Source: Limnobacter sp. MED105 (GTDB lineage Bacteria; Pseudomonadota; Gammaproteobacteria; Burkholderiales; Burkholderiaceae_B). From it: DNA of 64,000 bases. The position numbers and the translations under genes were made by a program. Location of the stretch: assembly GCF_000170915.1 (NCBI RefSeq), contig NZ_ABCT01000003.1, positions 1-64,000 on the forward strand, given 5' to 3'. The notes below the pieces were generated by a model, which ran no database searches, was not told the DNA's origin, and saw only the letters and a program-made list of their open reading frames with translations. The first letter of the stretch is position 1. Each line of letters opens with the position of its first letter. Of the stretch, positions 37,186 through 48,052 are shown piece by piece.

Positions 37186-39549
37186 ATGTCGCTTGTTCAA
37201 AATCGAATTATCGCCCAGTTGGCTCAAGAATTGGGTGCCGCACAATCACAAATCAAGGCAGCCGTCGATTTGTTGGACGAAGGTGCCACAGTGCCCTTCA
37301 TCGCCCGTTACCGAAAAGAGGCCACAGGTGGGTTGGACGATGCGGTGCTTCGTGACCTTCAAGAGCGCCTGGTGTATTTGCGCGAACTGGAAGATAGGCG
37401 TAGCAGTATTCTTGAATCGATTGAAAGCCAGGGCAAATTGACCCCTGAACTGAAAGCAGCAATTGAAAAGGCGGAGAACAAACAAACGCTGGAAGACCTC
37501 TACCTGCCCTACAAACCCAAACGCCGCACACGGGCACAAATAGCGCGTGAGGCAGGCCTGCAGCCACTGGCGGATGAAATTTTCCAGAATAAACAAGCCG
37601 TGCCTGAAATATTGGCTGCGGCTTACCTGAACACAGAACATCAAATCAACGACACCAAAGCAGCACTGGATGGTGCCCGCGACATTTTGGCCGAACAGTT
37701 TTCAGAGAACGCTGCCTTGCTGGCACTTCTAAGAAATCGTTTGAAAGCCGAGGGTGCCATTCGAGCTGCGGTGGTGCCAGAAAAAGCCAGCGAAGCAATC
37801 AAGTTCCAAGACTACTTTGAACATCAGGAACCCCTGAGCAGCACAGCCTCGCACCGCATGTTGGCCATGCTTCGTGGCCGCGAACAAGGGTTTCTGACAT
37901 TGAAGGTAGACCTGCCCGAAGTTTGGGAGGCTGAGAACCCCCGTGCACCCCATCCTTTTGAATCGGAAATTGCTCGCCTGCATGGCATTGAACGCGATGA
38001 AAGCCCGCGCGGTAAATTCCTGAGTGAAACATGCCGCTGGACATGGAAAATCAAACTGGCCAGCACCCTGGAAAGTGAGGTGATTGGTACGCTGCGCGAT
38101 GCAGCACAGGCTGATGCCATAACCGTGTTTGGTAAAAACCTGAAAGACCTGTTGTTGTCAGCCCCCGCAGGGGGAAAAGCCACCATGGGTCTGGACCCTG
38201 GTATTCGCACTGGAGTAAAAGTGGCCGTAATTGACAGCACAGGCCAGGTGGTTGAGCACGCCACCATCTACCCACATGAGCCTCGCCGACAGTGGAATGA
38301 ATCCATTGCCCTGCTGGCTGCGCTTTGCATGAAGCACAATGTCGAGTTGATCGCGATTGGTAACGGCACAGCCAGCCGGGAAACGGATCAATTGGCGGCC
38401 GACCTGCTCGCTCAACACAAAGAACTGAAAGCCACACGGGTAATGGTCAGCGAGGCAGGTGCCTCGGTGTATTCTGCCAGCGCGTTGGCATCGGCTGAAC
38501 TACCGGATCTTGATGTAAGCATTCGCGGTGCAGTGTCCATTGCACGCCGCCTTCAAGATCCTTTGGCTGAACTGGTTAAAATCGATCCGAAATCAATCGG
38601 TGTTGGCCAATATCAGCACGATGTGGATCAACGTCAACTCAGCGGGCGGCTGGATGCGGTGGTTGAAGATTGCGTGAACGCAGTGGGTGTCGAAGTGAAT
38701 ACTGCATCGGAACAACTGCTGTCTCGCGTATCAGGGCTAAACGCTTCAGTGGCCAAAGCATTGGTTTCATTCAGAAACAGCAACGGCAAATTCAAAAGCC
38801 GTGAAGACTTGCGCAAAGTGCCCCGGCTTGGCGACAAAACATTTGAGCAAGCCGCAGGTTTCCTGCGAATTCATGGTGCAGATAATCCCCTCGATGCTTC
38901 CTCTGTGCATCCCGAGGCCTACATGGTGGTCGAAAAAATGGCAGCCAAAGTCAAAAAACCCGTGGGTAGCTTGGTGGGCAATCGGGACGTGCTGAAGGAA
39001 TTGAAACCGACTGAATTTGTCGATGAACGTTTTGGTCTACCCACCGTTCAGGATATTTTGGTAGAACTTGAAAAACCTGGCCGTGACCCACGCCCTAGCT
39101 TCAAGACCGCAAAGTTTGATGACAAAGTCCACACCATGGCTGACTTGAAACCTGGCATGACACTAGAGGGCGTGGTCACCAACGTGGCAAACTTTGGTGC
39201 CTTTGTCGACATTGGCGTGCATCAGGACGGGTTGGTACATGTTTCTGCCTTGTCCAACACGTTTGTGAAAGACCCGCATGCTGTGGTGAAGACCGGTCAA
39301 ATTGTGAAGGTGAAAGTACTTGAAGTCGACATTCCGCGCAAACGGATTTCATTGACCATGAAAATGGGCGATGATGTGCCAAAAGCTGCACCGGGACAAA
39401 ATGCTGGACGACAGGTTCAAGCCAACCGTGCAGGCGATCCCCGTGGTGACAGGCGCGGTGGAAACTCCGGTTCAAATTCACAACAAGGCGCAGGTTTTGC
39501 CAACAATGCATTTGCTGCCGCATTTGCAAAGGCAAAGAGTAACAAGTAA
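37186..39549 (+). CDS. tex: RNA-binding transcription accessory protein Tex
   Basis: Tex is a cytoplasmic nucleic-acid-binding protein related to eukaryotic Spt6. The 787-residue product has the N-terminal HTH/Tex region (FIARYRKEATGGLDD), a YqgF/RNase H-like domain (LDPGIRTGVKVAVID), helix-hairpin-helix motifs (VPRLGDKTFEQAAGFLRI) and a C-terminal S1 domain (GMTLEGVVTNVANFGAFVDIG). A Gly/Asn/Arg-rich tail follows. The start at MSLVQNRI matches the family; the longer frame re-reads the divergent lipoprotein gene. Confidence 0.96.
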   Translation: MSLVQNRIIAQLAQELGAAQSQIKAAVDLLDEGATVPFIARYRKEATGGLDDAVLRDLQERLVYLRELEDRRSSILESIESQGKLTPELKAAIEKAENKQTLEDLYLPYKPKRRTRAQIAREAGLQPLADEIFQNKQAVPEILAAAYLNTEHQINDTKAALDGARDILAEQFSENAALLALLRNRLKAEGAIRAAVVPEKASEAIKFQDYFEHQEPLSSTASHRMLAMLRGREQGFLTLKVDLPEVWEAENPRAPHPFESEIARLHGIERDESPRGKFLSETCRWTWKIKLASTLESEVIGTLRDAAQADAITVFGKNLKDLLLSAPAGGKATMGLDPGIRTGVKVAVIDSTGQVVEHATIYPHEPRRQWNESIALLAALCMKHNVELIAIGNGTASRETDQLAADLLAQHKELKATRVMVSEAGASVYSASALASAELPDLDVSIRGAVSIARRLQDPLAELVKIDPKSIGVGQYQHDVDQRQLSGRLDAVVEDCVNAVGVEVNTASEQLLSRVSGLNASVAKALVSFRNSNGKFKSREDLRKVPRLGDKTFEQAAGFLRIHGADNPLDASSVHPEAYMVVEKMAAKVKKPVGSLVGNRDVLKELKPTEFVDERFGLPTVQDILVELEKPGRDPRPSFKTAKFDDKVHTMADLKPGMTLEGVVTNVANFGAFVDIGVHQDGLVHVSALSNTFVKDPHAVVKTGQIVKVKVLEVDIPRKRISLTMKMGDDVPKAAPGQNAGRQVQANRAGDPRGDRRGGNSGSNSQQGAGFANNAFAAAFAKAKSNK

Positions 39550-39567
39550 AACTCAAAAGCAGGGTGA

Positions 39568-39593
39568 ACGCTGTTTAAAGTTTTACAGCGTTT
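39568..39593. terminator. hairpin across the end of zapE, between convergent tex and zapE
   Basis: AACGCTG and CAGCGTT form 7-bp arms around a 12-base loop. The right arm lies inside the last zapE codons and the left arm in the 25-base gap. It probably serves as the transcription end for tex and perhaps for zapE. Confidence 0.5.
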
Positions 39594-40666
39594 CGCTTGG
39601 GCGAATCCAGATATTCTTTGGACTGCATCTCAACAATGCGGCTCACCGTGCGGAAGAACTCGTGCGCCATGGCACCTTCGGTGTACAGTTCTTCCGGTTC
39701 CACAGCAGCCGACATAATCAGCTTGACTTTGTGATCGTAGAGCACATCAATCAGCCAGGTGAACCTGCGTGCCTCTGAGGCCATACCAGCACCCATTTTT
39801 GGCACACCGCTGAGAATCACTGTTTGAAACTGGCTGGCAATTTCAAGGTAATCGTTTTGCGAGCGCGGACCGCCACACAAGGTGGGGAAATCAAACCACA
39901 CCACAGAACCCGCACGACGTACCGCTTTGATCACGCGAGACTCAATTTGCAACTCGGCAGGCTCATCGGCCACCTCGGCCAAACGCTTGAAATCTTCGCC
40001 TAACTGTTTGTCAGCGCTTTCGTCCAGCGGCATCAAGTAAGTGTTCAGTTGCTCCAGGGTACGGCGGCGGTAATCAACACCAACATCCACATTAATCACA
40101 TCTAGTTGCTTGTTCAGCAAGGCGATGGCTGGCAATAAACGATCACGGTGCAAACCATCCGGGTACAAGTCATCTGGCTTGTAATTCGAGGTCATCAGGA
40201 AAGTAACGCCGTTGGCAAACAGGCCATCGAGCAGGCGATACAGAATCATGGCATCGGCAATGTCCGACACATGAAACTCATCAAAACAAATCAAACGGTA
40301 TCGTTTGGCAATTCGCGCTGCCACCTCGTCCAGCGGGTCCTGCACTCCCTTGAGATCATCAAGTTCAGCATGCACACCCCGCATGAACTCATGAAAATGC
40401 AAACGTACCTTGCGGTGTACTGTTACCGAGTTGTAAAAGCAATCCATCAAAAAACTTTTTCCGCGACCCACACCACCCCACAGGTACAAGCCCTTGGGCA
40501 CAGCTGGTCGGTTCAGGAATTTTTTAATCACGCTGCTGCGTGCTTTCTTGTATTCAACAAACTCATCATAAAAAAGCTGCATGCGGTCCACAGCCTTTTG
40601 CTGTGCAGCATCCGACTGATAGCCACGTTCGGCCAACGTTTGTTTGTAGTATTCCTGAACGTTCAC
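39575..40666 (-). CDS. zapE: cell division protein ZapE (AFG1-like ATPase)
   Basis: ZapE is a P-loop ATPase that associates with the Z-ring in E. coli. The 363-residue product has Walker A GGVGRGKSFLMD (near 64-75), Walker B RLICFDEFHVSDIADAM and the family C-terminal block. The start codon is GTG (VNVQEYYK) with no clear ribosome site, and no in-frame ATG lies nearby. It follows the odhA-odhB-lpdA operon terminator, and its product is not metabolically related to that operon. Confidence 0.93.
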   Translation of the reverse strand: MNVQEYYKQTLAERGYQSDAAQQKAVDRMQLFYDEFVEYKKARSSVIKKFLNRPAVPKGLYLWGGVGRGKSFLMDCFYNSVTVHRKVRLHFHEFMRGVHAELDDLKGVQDPLDEVAARIAKRYRLICFDEFHVSDIADAMILYRLLDGLFANGVTFLMTSNYKPDDLYPDGLHRDRLLPAIALLNKQLDVINVDVGVDYRRRTLEQLNTYLMPLDESADKQLGEDFKRLAEVADEPAELQIESRVIKAVRRAGSVVWFDFPTLCGGPRSQNDYLEIASQFQTVILSGVPKMGAGMASEARRFTWLIDVLYDHKVKLIMSAAVEPEELYTEGAMAHEFFRTVSRIVEMQSKEYLDSPKRNAVKL

Positions 40667-40690
40667 GATGATGAATTTGAATCAATAGAA

Positions 40691-40726
40691 TTAAAAACGG
40701 CCGATGAAGCAATTCACCAGCCGTTT
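40691..40726 (-). terminator. intrinsic terminator after lpdA
   Basis: On the minus strand AAACGGC pairs with GCCGTTT, with an inner TGAA-TTGC-TTCA hairpin, followed by TTTAA. It lies about 25 bases beyond the lpdA stop and ends the odhA-odhB-lpdA transcript. Confidence 0.75.
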
Positions 40727-40748
40727 CGGATCGACAATGAACAGGATG

Positions 40749-42185
40749 TTAACCGTTCAGTTGACGCTTGTCGCAAGCCAACGCGGCTTCTTTAACCACT
40801 TCAGACAAACTGGGGTGCGCATGGCAAATGCGACCAATGTCCTCAGAAGAAGCCTTGAACTCCATGGCCATTACAGCTTCCGCAATCAAATCAGACGCAT
40901 GGCTGTTGATGATGTGCACACCAAGGACCTCATCGGTGGTGGAATCGGCCAACACTTTCACAAAACCTTGGGAATCACCTTGCCCCAGTGCACGGCCGTT
41001 GGCCATGAACGGGAACTGACCTGCCTTGTATTTGCGACCTTCCTGCTTTAACTGCTGCTCAGTTTTTCCGACCCAGGCCACTTCAGGCGACGTGTAAATA
41101 ACCCACGGAATGGTGTCGTAGTTGCAATGACCAGCCTGACCAGCCATGATTTCAGCAACCATCACACCTTCTTCCTCGGCTTTGTGCGCCAGCATGGCAC
41201 CGCGAATCACGTCGCCAACCGCGTAAATACCAGCCACCAAAGTTTGGCAGTGGGCATCAACGTCGATTTGGCCGCGTTCATTGGTTTTCAAGCCAACCGC
41301 TTCCAGATTCAAGCCATCGGTGTTCGGAACACGTCCTACAGACACAATCAGTTTGTCACAGTCCAGCTTCTGGGCTGCGCCATCGGCATCGGTGTAAGCC
41401 ACAGTAACGCCTTTCTTGCTGGCTTTCACTTCACCAATTTTCACGCCCATGTTCATCTTCAAACCTTGCTTGGTGAAGATCTTCTGCATTTCCTTGGCCA
41501 CGCCTTCATCGGCCGCCGCCAGGAAATTGGGCATTGCTTCAAGCACGGTTACATCCGCACCCAAACGGCGCCAAACTGAACCCAACTCGAGACCGATAAC
41601 ACCCGCGCCAATCACACCCAATTTCTTGGGAACAGCACCAAATTTCAGGGCACCTTCGTTGTCGCAAATCATTTCGTTATCAACAGTGATACCTGGCAAG
41701 TGGCGTGCCTTGGAACCTGTCGCAACGATAACCTGTTTGGCTGTTACTTTTTCTTCACCAGCCGCGCTTTTCACGGTCAGCTCGAAACCACCATCGACCT
41801 TGCCAGAAAAACTGGCCCAACCCTTAATGGGCGTGACCTTGTTCTTCTTGAACAGGTATTGGATGCCGCCTGTCATTTTGGCAACGATGTCATCTTTGCG
41901 CTTGATCATCTTGGCCACATCCATTTTTGCGCCAGTCACGGTGATGCCGTGGTCTTCCGCATGGTGGGCAATCTTCTCGAACTCTTCCGAAGAGGCCAGC
42001 AAGGCCTTGGACGGAATACAGCCCACGTTCAGGCAGGTACCGCCCAAGCGTGGCTCACCTTTAGGATCGTCGTAAGCATTGCCCTCGATACAGGCTACTT
42101 TCATCCCCAACTGACCTGCACGGATCGCAGCAATGTAACCGCCAGGACCCGCACCAATCACTACTACATCGTATTGTGTGCTCAT
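40749..42185 (-). CDS. lpdA: dihydrolipoyl dehydrogenase (E3)
   Basis: E3 re-oxidises the dihydrolipoyl groups of the 2-oxoglutarate dehydrogenase complex with FAD and NAD. The 478-residue product has the FAD-binding [10 protein letters not shown], redox-active disulfide [13 protein letters not shown], the second NAD-binding [10 protein letters not shown] and the C-terminal catalytic HAHPSLSE. It lies 11 bases downstream of odhB. Confidence 0.97.
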   Translation of the reverse strand: MSTQYDVVVIGAGPGGYIAAIRAGQLGMKVACIEGNAYDDPKGEPRLGGTCLNVGCIPSKALLASSEEFEKIAHHAEDHGITVTGAKMDVAKMIKRKDDIVAKMTGGIQYLFKKNKVTPIKGWASFSGKVDGGFELTVKSAAGEEKVTAKQVIVATGSKARHLPGITVDNEMICDNEGALKFGAVPKKLGVIGAGVIGLELGSVWRRLGADVTVLEAMPNFLAAADEGVAKEMQKIFTKQGLKMNMGVKIGEVKASKKGVTVAYTDADGAAQKLDCDKLIVSVGRVPNTDGLNLEAVGLKTNERGQIDVDAHCQTLVAGIYAVGDVIRGAMLAHKAEEEGVMVAEIMAGQAGHCNYDTIPWVIYTSPEVAWVGKTEQQLKQEGRKYKAGQFPFMANGRALGQGDSQGFVKVLADSTTDEVLGVHIINSHASDLIAEAVMAMEFKASSEDIGRICHAHPSLSEVVKEAALACDKRQLNG

Positions 42186-42196
42186 GAATATCCCCT

Positions 42197-43483
42197 TTAC
42201 AGTTCCAGCAGCAAGCGTGCTGGGTCTTCCAGGGCTTCCTTCATTGCAACCAAGCCAAGTACAGCTTCGCGACCATCAATAATCCGGTGGTCGTAGCTCA
42301 TCGCGAGGTAGTTCATGGGACGAATCACAATTTCGCCATTCTCAACCACAGCACGCTCTTTCGTGGCGTGAATGCCTAAAATTGCAGACTGAGGTGGGTT
42401 AATGATTGGAGTCGACAGCATGGAACCAAACACACCACCGTTGGAAATCGAGAATGTGCCGCCAGTGAGGTCGTCCAGACTCAGCTTGCCGTCTTTGGCT
42501 TTCTGGCCAAACTCGGCAATCTTCATTTCAATGTCGGCAATACTCATTTGATCCGCGTTGCGAATGATGGGCACAACCAGACCACGTGGAGAGCCCACCG
42601 CAATACCGATGTCGAAGTAGCCGTGGTACACAATGTCATTGCCATCAACAGAGGCATTCAGCACGGGGTATTTTTTCAAGGCTGCCACTGCTGCCTTCAC
42701 GAAGAATCCCATGAAGCCCAGCTTGGCACCATGTTCCTTTTCGAACTTGTCTTTGTACTTGTTACGCAAGTCCATCACCGGCTTCATGTTCACTTCGTTG
42801 AACGTGGTCAGAATGGCATTGGTTTGTTGAGACTGCACCAGACGTTCCGCAACGCGAGCGCGCAAACGGCTCATGGGAACGCGCTGCTCTGGGCGACCTT
42901 CAATCAGCGTGGAAGGATCCAGAGGAGCCTTCACCTCAGGCAACAAGCTGACCGGCTTGGCGGCAGCGGGGGCTGCTGCTGGCTTTGCTGCGGGAGCAGG
43001 CGCTGCAGCCGGTGCACTCAAGGTACCAATTACATCACCTTTGGTGATGCGGCCATCTTTTCCAGAGCCTGCGACCTGAGCAGGGCTTAGGTTGTTTTCA
43101 GCCATCATCTTGGCTGCTGCCGGCATAGCGACTGAGCCATCTACACTGGCTGAAGGGGTTGAAGCTGATGCTGCAGGGGCCGGGGTTGGCGCAGATGCAG
43201 CTGGAGCAGATGGCGCGGCAGGTGCACTAGCGGAAGCACTTGCTTCGGTGTCAATTTTTGCTAAAACCTGACCAGCGACAACGGTTGCCCCGTCTTCACA
43301 CAAAATTTCTACGATCACGCCAGCCGACGGTGCGGGCACTTCAAGCACCACTTTGTCAGTCTCTACATCGATCAGGTTTTCATCACGCTTTACAGCGTCA
43401 CCGGGTTTTTTGTACCAATTCAACAGCGTTGCTTCGGCGACAGATTCGGACAGTTGTGGTACGACCACTTCTACGATTGCCAT
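42197..43483 (-). CDS. odhB: dihydrolipoyllysine-residue succinyltransferase (E2 of 2-oxoglutarate dehydrogenase)
   Basis: E2 transfers the succinyl group from E1 to CoA. The 428-residue product has one N-terminal lipoyl domain with the lipoyl-Lys in [10 protein letters not shown], an Ala/Pro-rich flexible linker (about 80-120), a subunit-binding domain ([10 protein letters not shown]) and the catalytic acyltransferase domain ending [13 protein letters not shown] with the catalytic His. It lies between odhA and lpdA. Confidence 0.97.
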   Translation of the reverse strand: MAIVEVVVPQLSESVAEATLLNWYKKPGDAVKRDENLIDVETDKVVLEVPAPSAGVIVEILCEDGATVVAGQVLAKIDTEASASASAPAAPSAPAASAPTPAPAASASTPSASVDGSVAMPAAAKMMAENNLSPAQVAGSGKDGRITKGDVIGTLSAPAAAPAPAAKPAAAPAAAKPVSLLPEVKAPLDPSTLIEGRPEQRVPMSRLRARVAERLVQSQQTNAILTTFNEVNMKPVMDLRNKYKDKFEKEHGAKLGFMGFFVKAAVAALKKYPVLNASVDGNDIVYHGYFDIGIAVGSPRGLVVPIIRNADQMSIADIEMKIAEFGQKAKDGKLSLDDLTGGTFSISNGGVFGSMLSTPIINPPQSAILGIHATKERAVVENGEIVIRPMNYLAMSYDHRIIDGREAVLGLVAMKEALEDPARLLLEL

Positions 43484-43551
43484 GGAATATTTTCCTTTTG
43501 AATTCTTTGTTCAAGTGCGGACGACCAGCATGGCCAGCCCGCGTCCTGTAT

Positions 43552-46410
43552 TTATTTCGTAACCACGAAACCCTTGAGCTTGCCAAATGCCGCATCGATC
43601 AGCGATTTTTGCTGTTCGTTGTGCTTGGCGTAATAGCCCACGGCCGGAGAAGCTGAAGCCGGACGCCCCGCATAACCCAGACGCTGACCCTCGGACAGAT
43701 TTTCCAGCACGTTGTGCTGGATCTGGAACCAGGGGCCCTGGTTTTGCGGTTCATCCTGACACCAAACCACATCAGTCACATTCGGGTACTTGCGCAATTC
43801 AGCGCTGAGCGACTTGTGCGGGAATGGATAAAGCTGCTCGATTCGTGCAATCGCAACGTCTTTGATGTTGCGTTCGCGACGAGCCGCGATCAGGTCGTAA
43901 TAGACGCGACCAGAACAGAGAACCACGCGTTTGACCTTGCTGGCATCCAGGTCACCCTGATCACCAATCACGGTCTGGAAGTGGCCTTTGGACAAGTCTT
44001 GCAAAGAAGACGTGGCTTCCTTGTGACGCAACAAAGACTTCGGCGTCATGATGATCAAAGGCTTGCGGAACAAGCGGATCATTTGACGACGTAACAGGTG
44101 GAAAATTTGAGCCGGCGTGGTGGGCTGGCATACCTGCATGTTGTTTTCAGCGCAAAGTTGCAAATAACGCTCAATGCGCGCGGAGGAATGCTCTGGACCC
44201 TGACCTTCGTAGCCGTGAGGCAGCATCATGACCAGGCCAGAAGCCCGCCCCCACTTCACTTCACCGGAAGAAATGAACTGGTCGATCACCACTTGGGCAC
44301 CGTTGGCAAAATCGCCAAACTGGGCTTCCCAGATGACCAATGTATTTGGTTCCGCAGTGGAATAACCATATTCAAAACCCAGAACAGCCTCTTCCGACAA
44401 AACCGAATCGATCACAGTAAATGGTGCCTGTCCCTCAGAGATATTCTCCAGGGGAACATAAGTGCCCTCGTTCCATTTTTCACGGCCCTGATGATGCAAA
44501 ACAGCGTGGCGGTGAGTAAAGGTACCTCGTCCGCAATCCTGACCGGTCATGCGAACAGCATAGCCTGAAGATACAAGCGAGGCATACGCCAGGTGTTCAC
44601 CCATGCCCCAGTCGAGCAGGGTTTCACCCTGACCCATGGCAGCACGATCAGCAATTACCTTTTGTACCAAGGGGTGAACCTTGAAGTTTTCGGGCACGGT
44701 GGTGATGCGCTCTGACAAACGCTTGATCTCGGAGATAGGCACGGAAGTATCCGCTGCGTCGGTCCACTTTTTATTCAAGTAAGGAGACCAATCTACTGCA
44801 AACTTGCTCTTGTAGTTGGTCAGTACTGGGTCTGCGCGATTGTGCTTGCCCTCGTCCATCGCTGCCCGGAAATCAGCCACCAGTTTTTCAGGACCGTCTT
44901 CTTTCAACAAACCTTGCATGACCAGACGTTCAGCATACAGGGCACGTGTACCAGGATGCTGACCAATTTTCTTGTACATCAATGGCTGAGTAACGGCGGG
45001 AGTGTCTTGCTCGTTGTGGCCCAGTTTACGGAAACAGACAATGTCGATGACCACGTCTTGCTGGAATTCCATGCGGAAATCAAGCGCCAACTGGGTCACA
45101 AAAATGACTGCTTCAGGATCGTCACCATTCACGTGGAACACCGGCGCCTCAATCATTTTGACCACATCTGAACAGTACAACGTGGAGCGACTGTCGCGTG
45201 GGTCTGATGTTGTGAAACCAATCTGGTTATTGATCACAATGTGAACCGTGCCACCCGTGCCATAGCCGCGAGTGTGAACCAGGTTCAACGTTTCCATAAC
45301 CACACCTTGACCCGCAAACGCCGCATCTCCGTGTACCAACACTGGCAATACCTGCTTACCTTCCTTGTCGCCACGGCGTTCCTGGCGCGCCTTGACAGAC
45401 CCTTCTACCACCGGGTTAACGATCTCAAGGTGCGAGGGGTTGAAGGCCAAGGACAAGTGCATGGGGCCACCGGGGGTGGTGACATCAGATGAAAAGCCTT
45501 GGTGATACTTCACGTCACCCGCTGGCAGGTCATCGGCGTGTTTACCCTCAAATTCTTCGAACAACTGGCTTGGGCTTTTGCCTAAAATATTCACCAGCAC
45601 ATTCAGGCGACCGCGGTGGGCCATACCGATGATGGTTTCTTGCACACCATTCGCGCCACCACGCTGAATCACGTGATCAAGCGAGGCGATAAAGGACTCA
45701 CCACCCTCCAGCGAGAAACGCTTTTGACCCACATAGCGGGTGTGCAAATAGCGCTCAAGACCTTCAGCTGCGGTAAGGCGCTCAAGAATGTGTAATTTTT
45801 CTTCAGCCGACAGTTGGGCAGTACCCAGGCTGGTTTCCATACGTTCTTGCAACCAGCGCTTTTGAGCGGGGTCGCTGATGTGCATGTATTCAATACCGAT
45901 CGAACGGCAATAGGTGTCGCGCAAAGCCTTCACGATGTCGCGAAGGGTCATTTGATCTTGACCAAAATAAGTATTGGTTGCCGAGAACATGATGTCCATG
46001 TCCGCCTCGGTCAGACCGTAGAAGGCAGGATCCAGCTCTGGAATGTTCGGGCGCTCCTGACGTTTGAGCGGATCAAGATCTGCAAAACGTGAACCCAGGA
46101 AGCGGTACGCTGCCACAATGGACTGCACATGCACCTGTTTTTTGGCGACTTCCAGGTCGGCAGACTGGATCTGCGGCTGCAAGAAGCCTTTTTTGGCACG
46201 TTGGGCAAAAGATTGAACCACAGGCGCATGGGCCACGTCTTTCTCGTTCACGTCGCCGTGAGCGGAAGGCACCATTTGCATTTGGTCAAAGTAGGCGCGC
46301 CATTTGTCTGGCACGGATCCTGGGTTGTCCAGGTAGGCCTCGTACATTTCTTCGACATAGGGCGCATTGCCCCCGAACAAATACGAGTTTTGTTGAAATG
46401 ATCGCATCAT
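43552..46410 (-). CDS. odhA: 2-oxoglutarate dehydrogenase E1 component
   Basis: This thiamine-diphosphate enzyme decarboxylates 2-oxoglutarate. The 952-residue product starts MMRSFQQNSYLFGGNAPYVEE, the family N-terminus in betaproteobacteria. The ATG is preceded by AAGGTGA at about 8 bases, so I rejected a longer frame adding 24 residues. Other hallmarks are the E1 motifs GMAHRGRLNVL, HGDAAFAGQGV and GYGYEGQGPEHSSAR (here HGYEGQGPEHSSAR). First gene of odhA-odhB-lpdA, preceded by a 308-base leader rich in hairpins. Confidence 0.96.
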   Translation of the reverse strand: MMRSFQQNSYLFGGNAPYVEEMYEAYLDNPGSVPDKWRAYFDQMQMVPSAHGDVNEKDVAHAPVVQSFAQRAKKGFLQPQIQSADLEVAKKQVHVQSIVAAYRFLGSRFADLDPLKRQERPNIPELDPAFYGLTEADMDIMFSATNTYFGQDQMTLRDIVKALRDTYCRSIGIEYMHISDPAQKRWLQERMETSLGTAQLSAEEKLHILERLTAAEGLERYLHTRYVGQKRFSLEGGESFIASLDHVIQRGGANGVQETIIGMAHRGRLNVLVNILGKSPSQLFEEFEGKHADDLPAGDVKYHQGFSSDVTTPGGPMHLSLAFNPSHLEIVNPVVEGSVKARQERRGDKEGKQVLPVLVHGDAAFAGQGVVMETLNLVHTRGYGTGGTVHIVINNQIGFTTSDPRDSRSTLYCSDVVKMIEAPVFHVNGDDPEAVIFVTQLALDFRMEFQQDVVIDIVCFRKLGHNEQDTPAVTQPLMYKKIGQHPGTRALYAERLVMQGLLKEDGPEKLVADFRAAMDEGKHNRADPVLTNYKSKFAVDWSPYLNKKWTDAADTSVPISEIKRLSERITTVPENFKVHPLVQKVIADRAAMGQGETLLDWGMGEHLAYASLVSSGYAVRMTGQDCGRGTFTHRHAVLHHQGREKWNEGTYVPLENISEGQAPFTVIDSVLSEEAVLGFEYGYSTAEPNTLVIWEAQFGDFANGAQVVIDQFISSGEVKWGRASGLVMMLPHGYEGQGPEHSSARIERYLQLCAENNMQVCQPTTPAQIFHLLRRQMIRLFRKPLIIMTPKSLLRHKEATSSLQDLSKGHFQTVIGDQGDLDASKVKRVVLCSGRVYYDLIAARRERNIKDVAIARIEQLYPFPHKSLSAELRKYPNVTDVVWCQDEPQNQGPWFQIQHNVLENLSEGQRLGYAGRPASASPAVGYYAKHNEQQKSLIDAAFGKLKGFVVTK

Positions 46411-46718
46411 TTGCGCTTCACCTTTTTCCGAGTTTCTCGTTTCAAAGATGTGGGGTTCGGACTCGACCTTGGCTATTGCCATCGGACCGAATCCCTACAC
46501 ACGTGGGTTAAACCGCACTCCCCGTCTGGTTTGTGGAGCCCCTGCCCCTAACCAGATAGCAAAAAGCAGCCAAAAAGGACTGCTTTAAGAGTTAAGCCCA
46601 AAGGATAGCAGATTAGAGAAAGGGCACTAAAGCCCTAACGAGGATGAATGTGAAAAATGTGGTGAAAATGAAAAAAGCCACCCGCAGGTGGCTTTTTTCA
46701 TTTCAACTGAGCGACCAA
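46411..46718 (-). promoter_or_regulatory. 308-base non-coding region between gltA and odhA
   Basis: No gene is visible. It holds the gltA terminator (46670-46702), a second hairpin AAAGCAG/CTGCTTT (46563-46586) followed on the minus strand by TTTTTGC, a smaller AGGGC/GCCCT hairpin (about 46619-46634) and an CTGGTT/AACCAG repeat (about 46528-46557). The odhA promoter must lie here if the operon is not read from gltA, but I see no clear -35/-10 pair. Confidence 0.5.
46670..46702 (-). terminator. intrinsic terminator of gltA
   Basis: AAAAAAGCCACC pairs with GGTGGCTTTTTT around a short loop, 17 bases beyond the gltA stop. U-tracts are present on both strands. Confidence 0.9.
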
Positions 46719-48026
46719 TCAACGCTGGTCGATTGGCTTCACGTTGCGGTGCGCTGCACCATTGAACAACTGACGAGGACGACCGATCTTGTACTCGGGG
46801 TCGGCGATCATTTCGTTCAACTGGGCGATCCATCCCACGGTACGGGCCAGCGCGAAGATGGCTGTAAACAAAGGCACAGGGATACCGATCGCCTTTTGAA
46901 CGATGCCGGAATAGAAGTCCACGTTCGGGTAAAGCTTGCGCTTTACAAAGTACTCGTCTTCCAGAGCGATTTTTTCCAGAGCCATGGCGATCTTGAACAA
47001 TGGGTCATCATGCAAGCCCAGCTCATTCAATACTTCGTGGCAAGTTTCACGCATCAGCTTGGCGCGTGGATCGTAGTTTTTATAAACGCGGTGACCAAAG
47101 CCCATCAAGCGAACGCCTGAATCCTTGTCTTTTACCTTGGCAATGAAATCGCCAATTTTCTCGACGCCGCCGTTGGCCTGAATTTCAGTCAACATGTTCA
47201 AGCAGGCTTCGTTCGCTCCACCATGCGACGGGCCCCATAGACAGGCCACACCTGCCGCAATTGCCGCAAACGGATTGGTGCCTGAAGAGGCGCACAAGCG
47301 TACGGTAGAGGTAGATGCATTCTGCTCATGATCGGCATGCAAAATAAAGATACGGTCCATGGCGCGTACCAGCACATCGTTGACTTGGTACTCTTCGCAA
47401 GGATTGCCGAACATCATGCGCATGAAGTTGGCCGTGTAGCTCAGTTCATTCTTTGGGTAAATGTTTGGTGCGCCAATGCCATATTTGTAGGCCATGGCCA
47501 CCAGGGTTGGCATTTTGGCAATCAAGCGGATCGCAGAAATATCGCGCTGGTTTTTGTCCAGCAAATTCATGGAATCTGGGTAGAAAGCAGACATGCCGCC
47601 CACCAAACCGGTCATCACAGCCATAGGGTGTGCGTCACGACGGAAACCACGCAGAAAGAAATTCATCTGCTCGTTCACCATGGTGTGTTTGGTCACCAGG
47701 TCGTCAAAAGTCTGCTTTTCAGACACATTGGGCAGTTCGCCGTTAAGCAGCAGGTAGCACACGTCCATGAAGTCGCAATTTTGAGCCAATTGCTCAATGG
47801 GGTAGCCGCGGTACAGCAGCTCGCCCTTGTCGCCGTCGATGTAAGTAATGGATGAATTGCAAGAGGCTGTGGACAAAAAGCCTGGATCGTAGGTGAATTT
47901 ACCGGTGGATCCGTACAGCTTTCGGATGTCGATCACATCGGGACCAATGGTACCTTTGTGAATGGGAAATTCTACCGAAGGGGTGCCGTCAGTAAACGAC
48001 AGCGTGGCCTTGTGTTCTGTGCTCAT
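46719..48026 (-). CDS. gltA: citrate synthase
   Basis: This enzyme condenses acetyl-CoA and oxaloacetate into citrate. The 435-residue type II (hexameric, NADH-sensitive) form has the N-terminal small beta domain, [10 protein letters not shown] with a catalytic His, and [27 protein letters not shown] precedes the ATG. It lies 26 bases after sdhE and is followed by a strong terminator. Confidence 0.97.
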   Translation of the reverse strand: MSTEHKATLSFTDGTPSVEFPIHKGTIGPDVIDIRKLYGSTGKFTYDPGFLSTASCNSSITYIDGDKGELLYRGYPIEQLAQNCDFMDVCYLLLNGELPNVSEKQTFDDLVTKHTMVNEQMNFFLRGFRRDAHPMAVMTGLVGGMSAFYPDSMNLLDKNQRDISAIRLIAKMPTLVAMAYKYGIGAPNIYPKNELSYTANFMRMMFGNPCEEYQVNDVLVRAMDRIFILHADHEQNASTSTVRLCASSGTNPFAAIAAGVACLWGPSHGGANEACLNMLTEIQANGGVEKIGDFIAKVKDKDSGVRLMGFGHRVYKNYDPRAKLMRETCHEVLNELGLHDDPLFKIAMALEKIALEDEYFVKRKLYPNVDFYSGIVQKAIGIPVPLFTAIFALARTVGWIAQLNEMIADPEYKIGRPRQLFNGAAHRNVKPIDQR

Positions 48027-48052
48027 CGGATTTCCTTCTAATGGGATTGAAA

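Noticed and set aside
46411-46482. Longer odhA frame with 24 extra residues
   Set aside because: The N-terminus of the family begins at MMRSFQQNSYLFGG, and a good ribosome site precedes that ATG.
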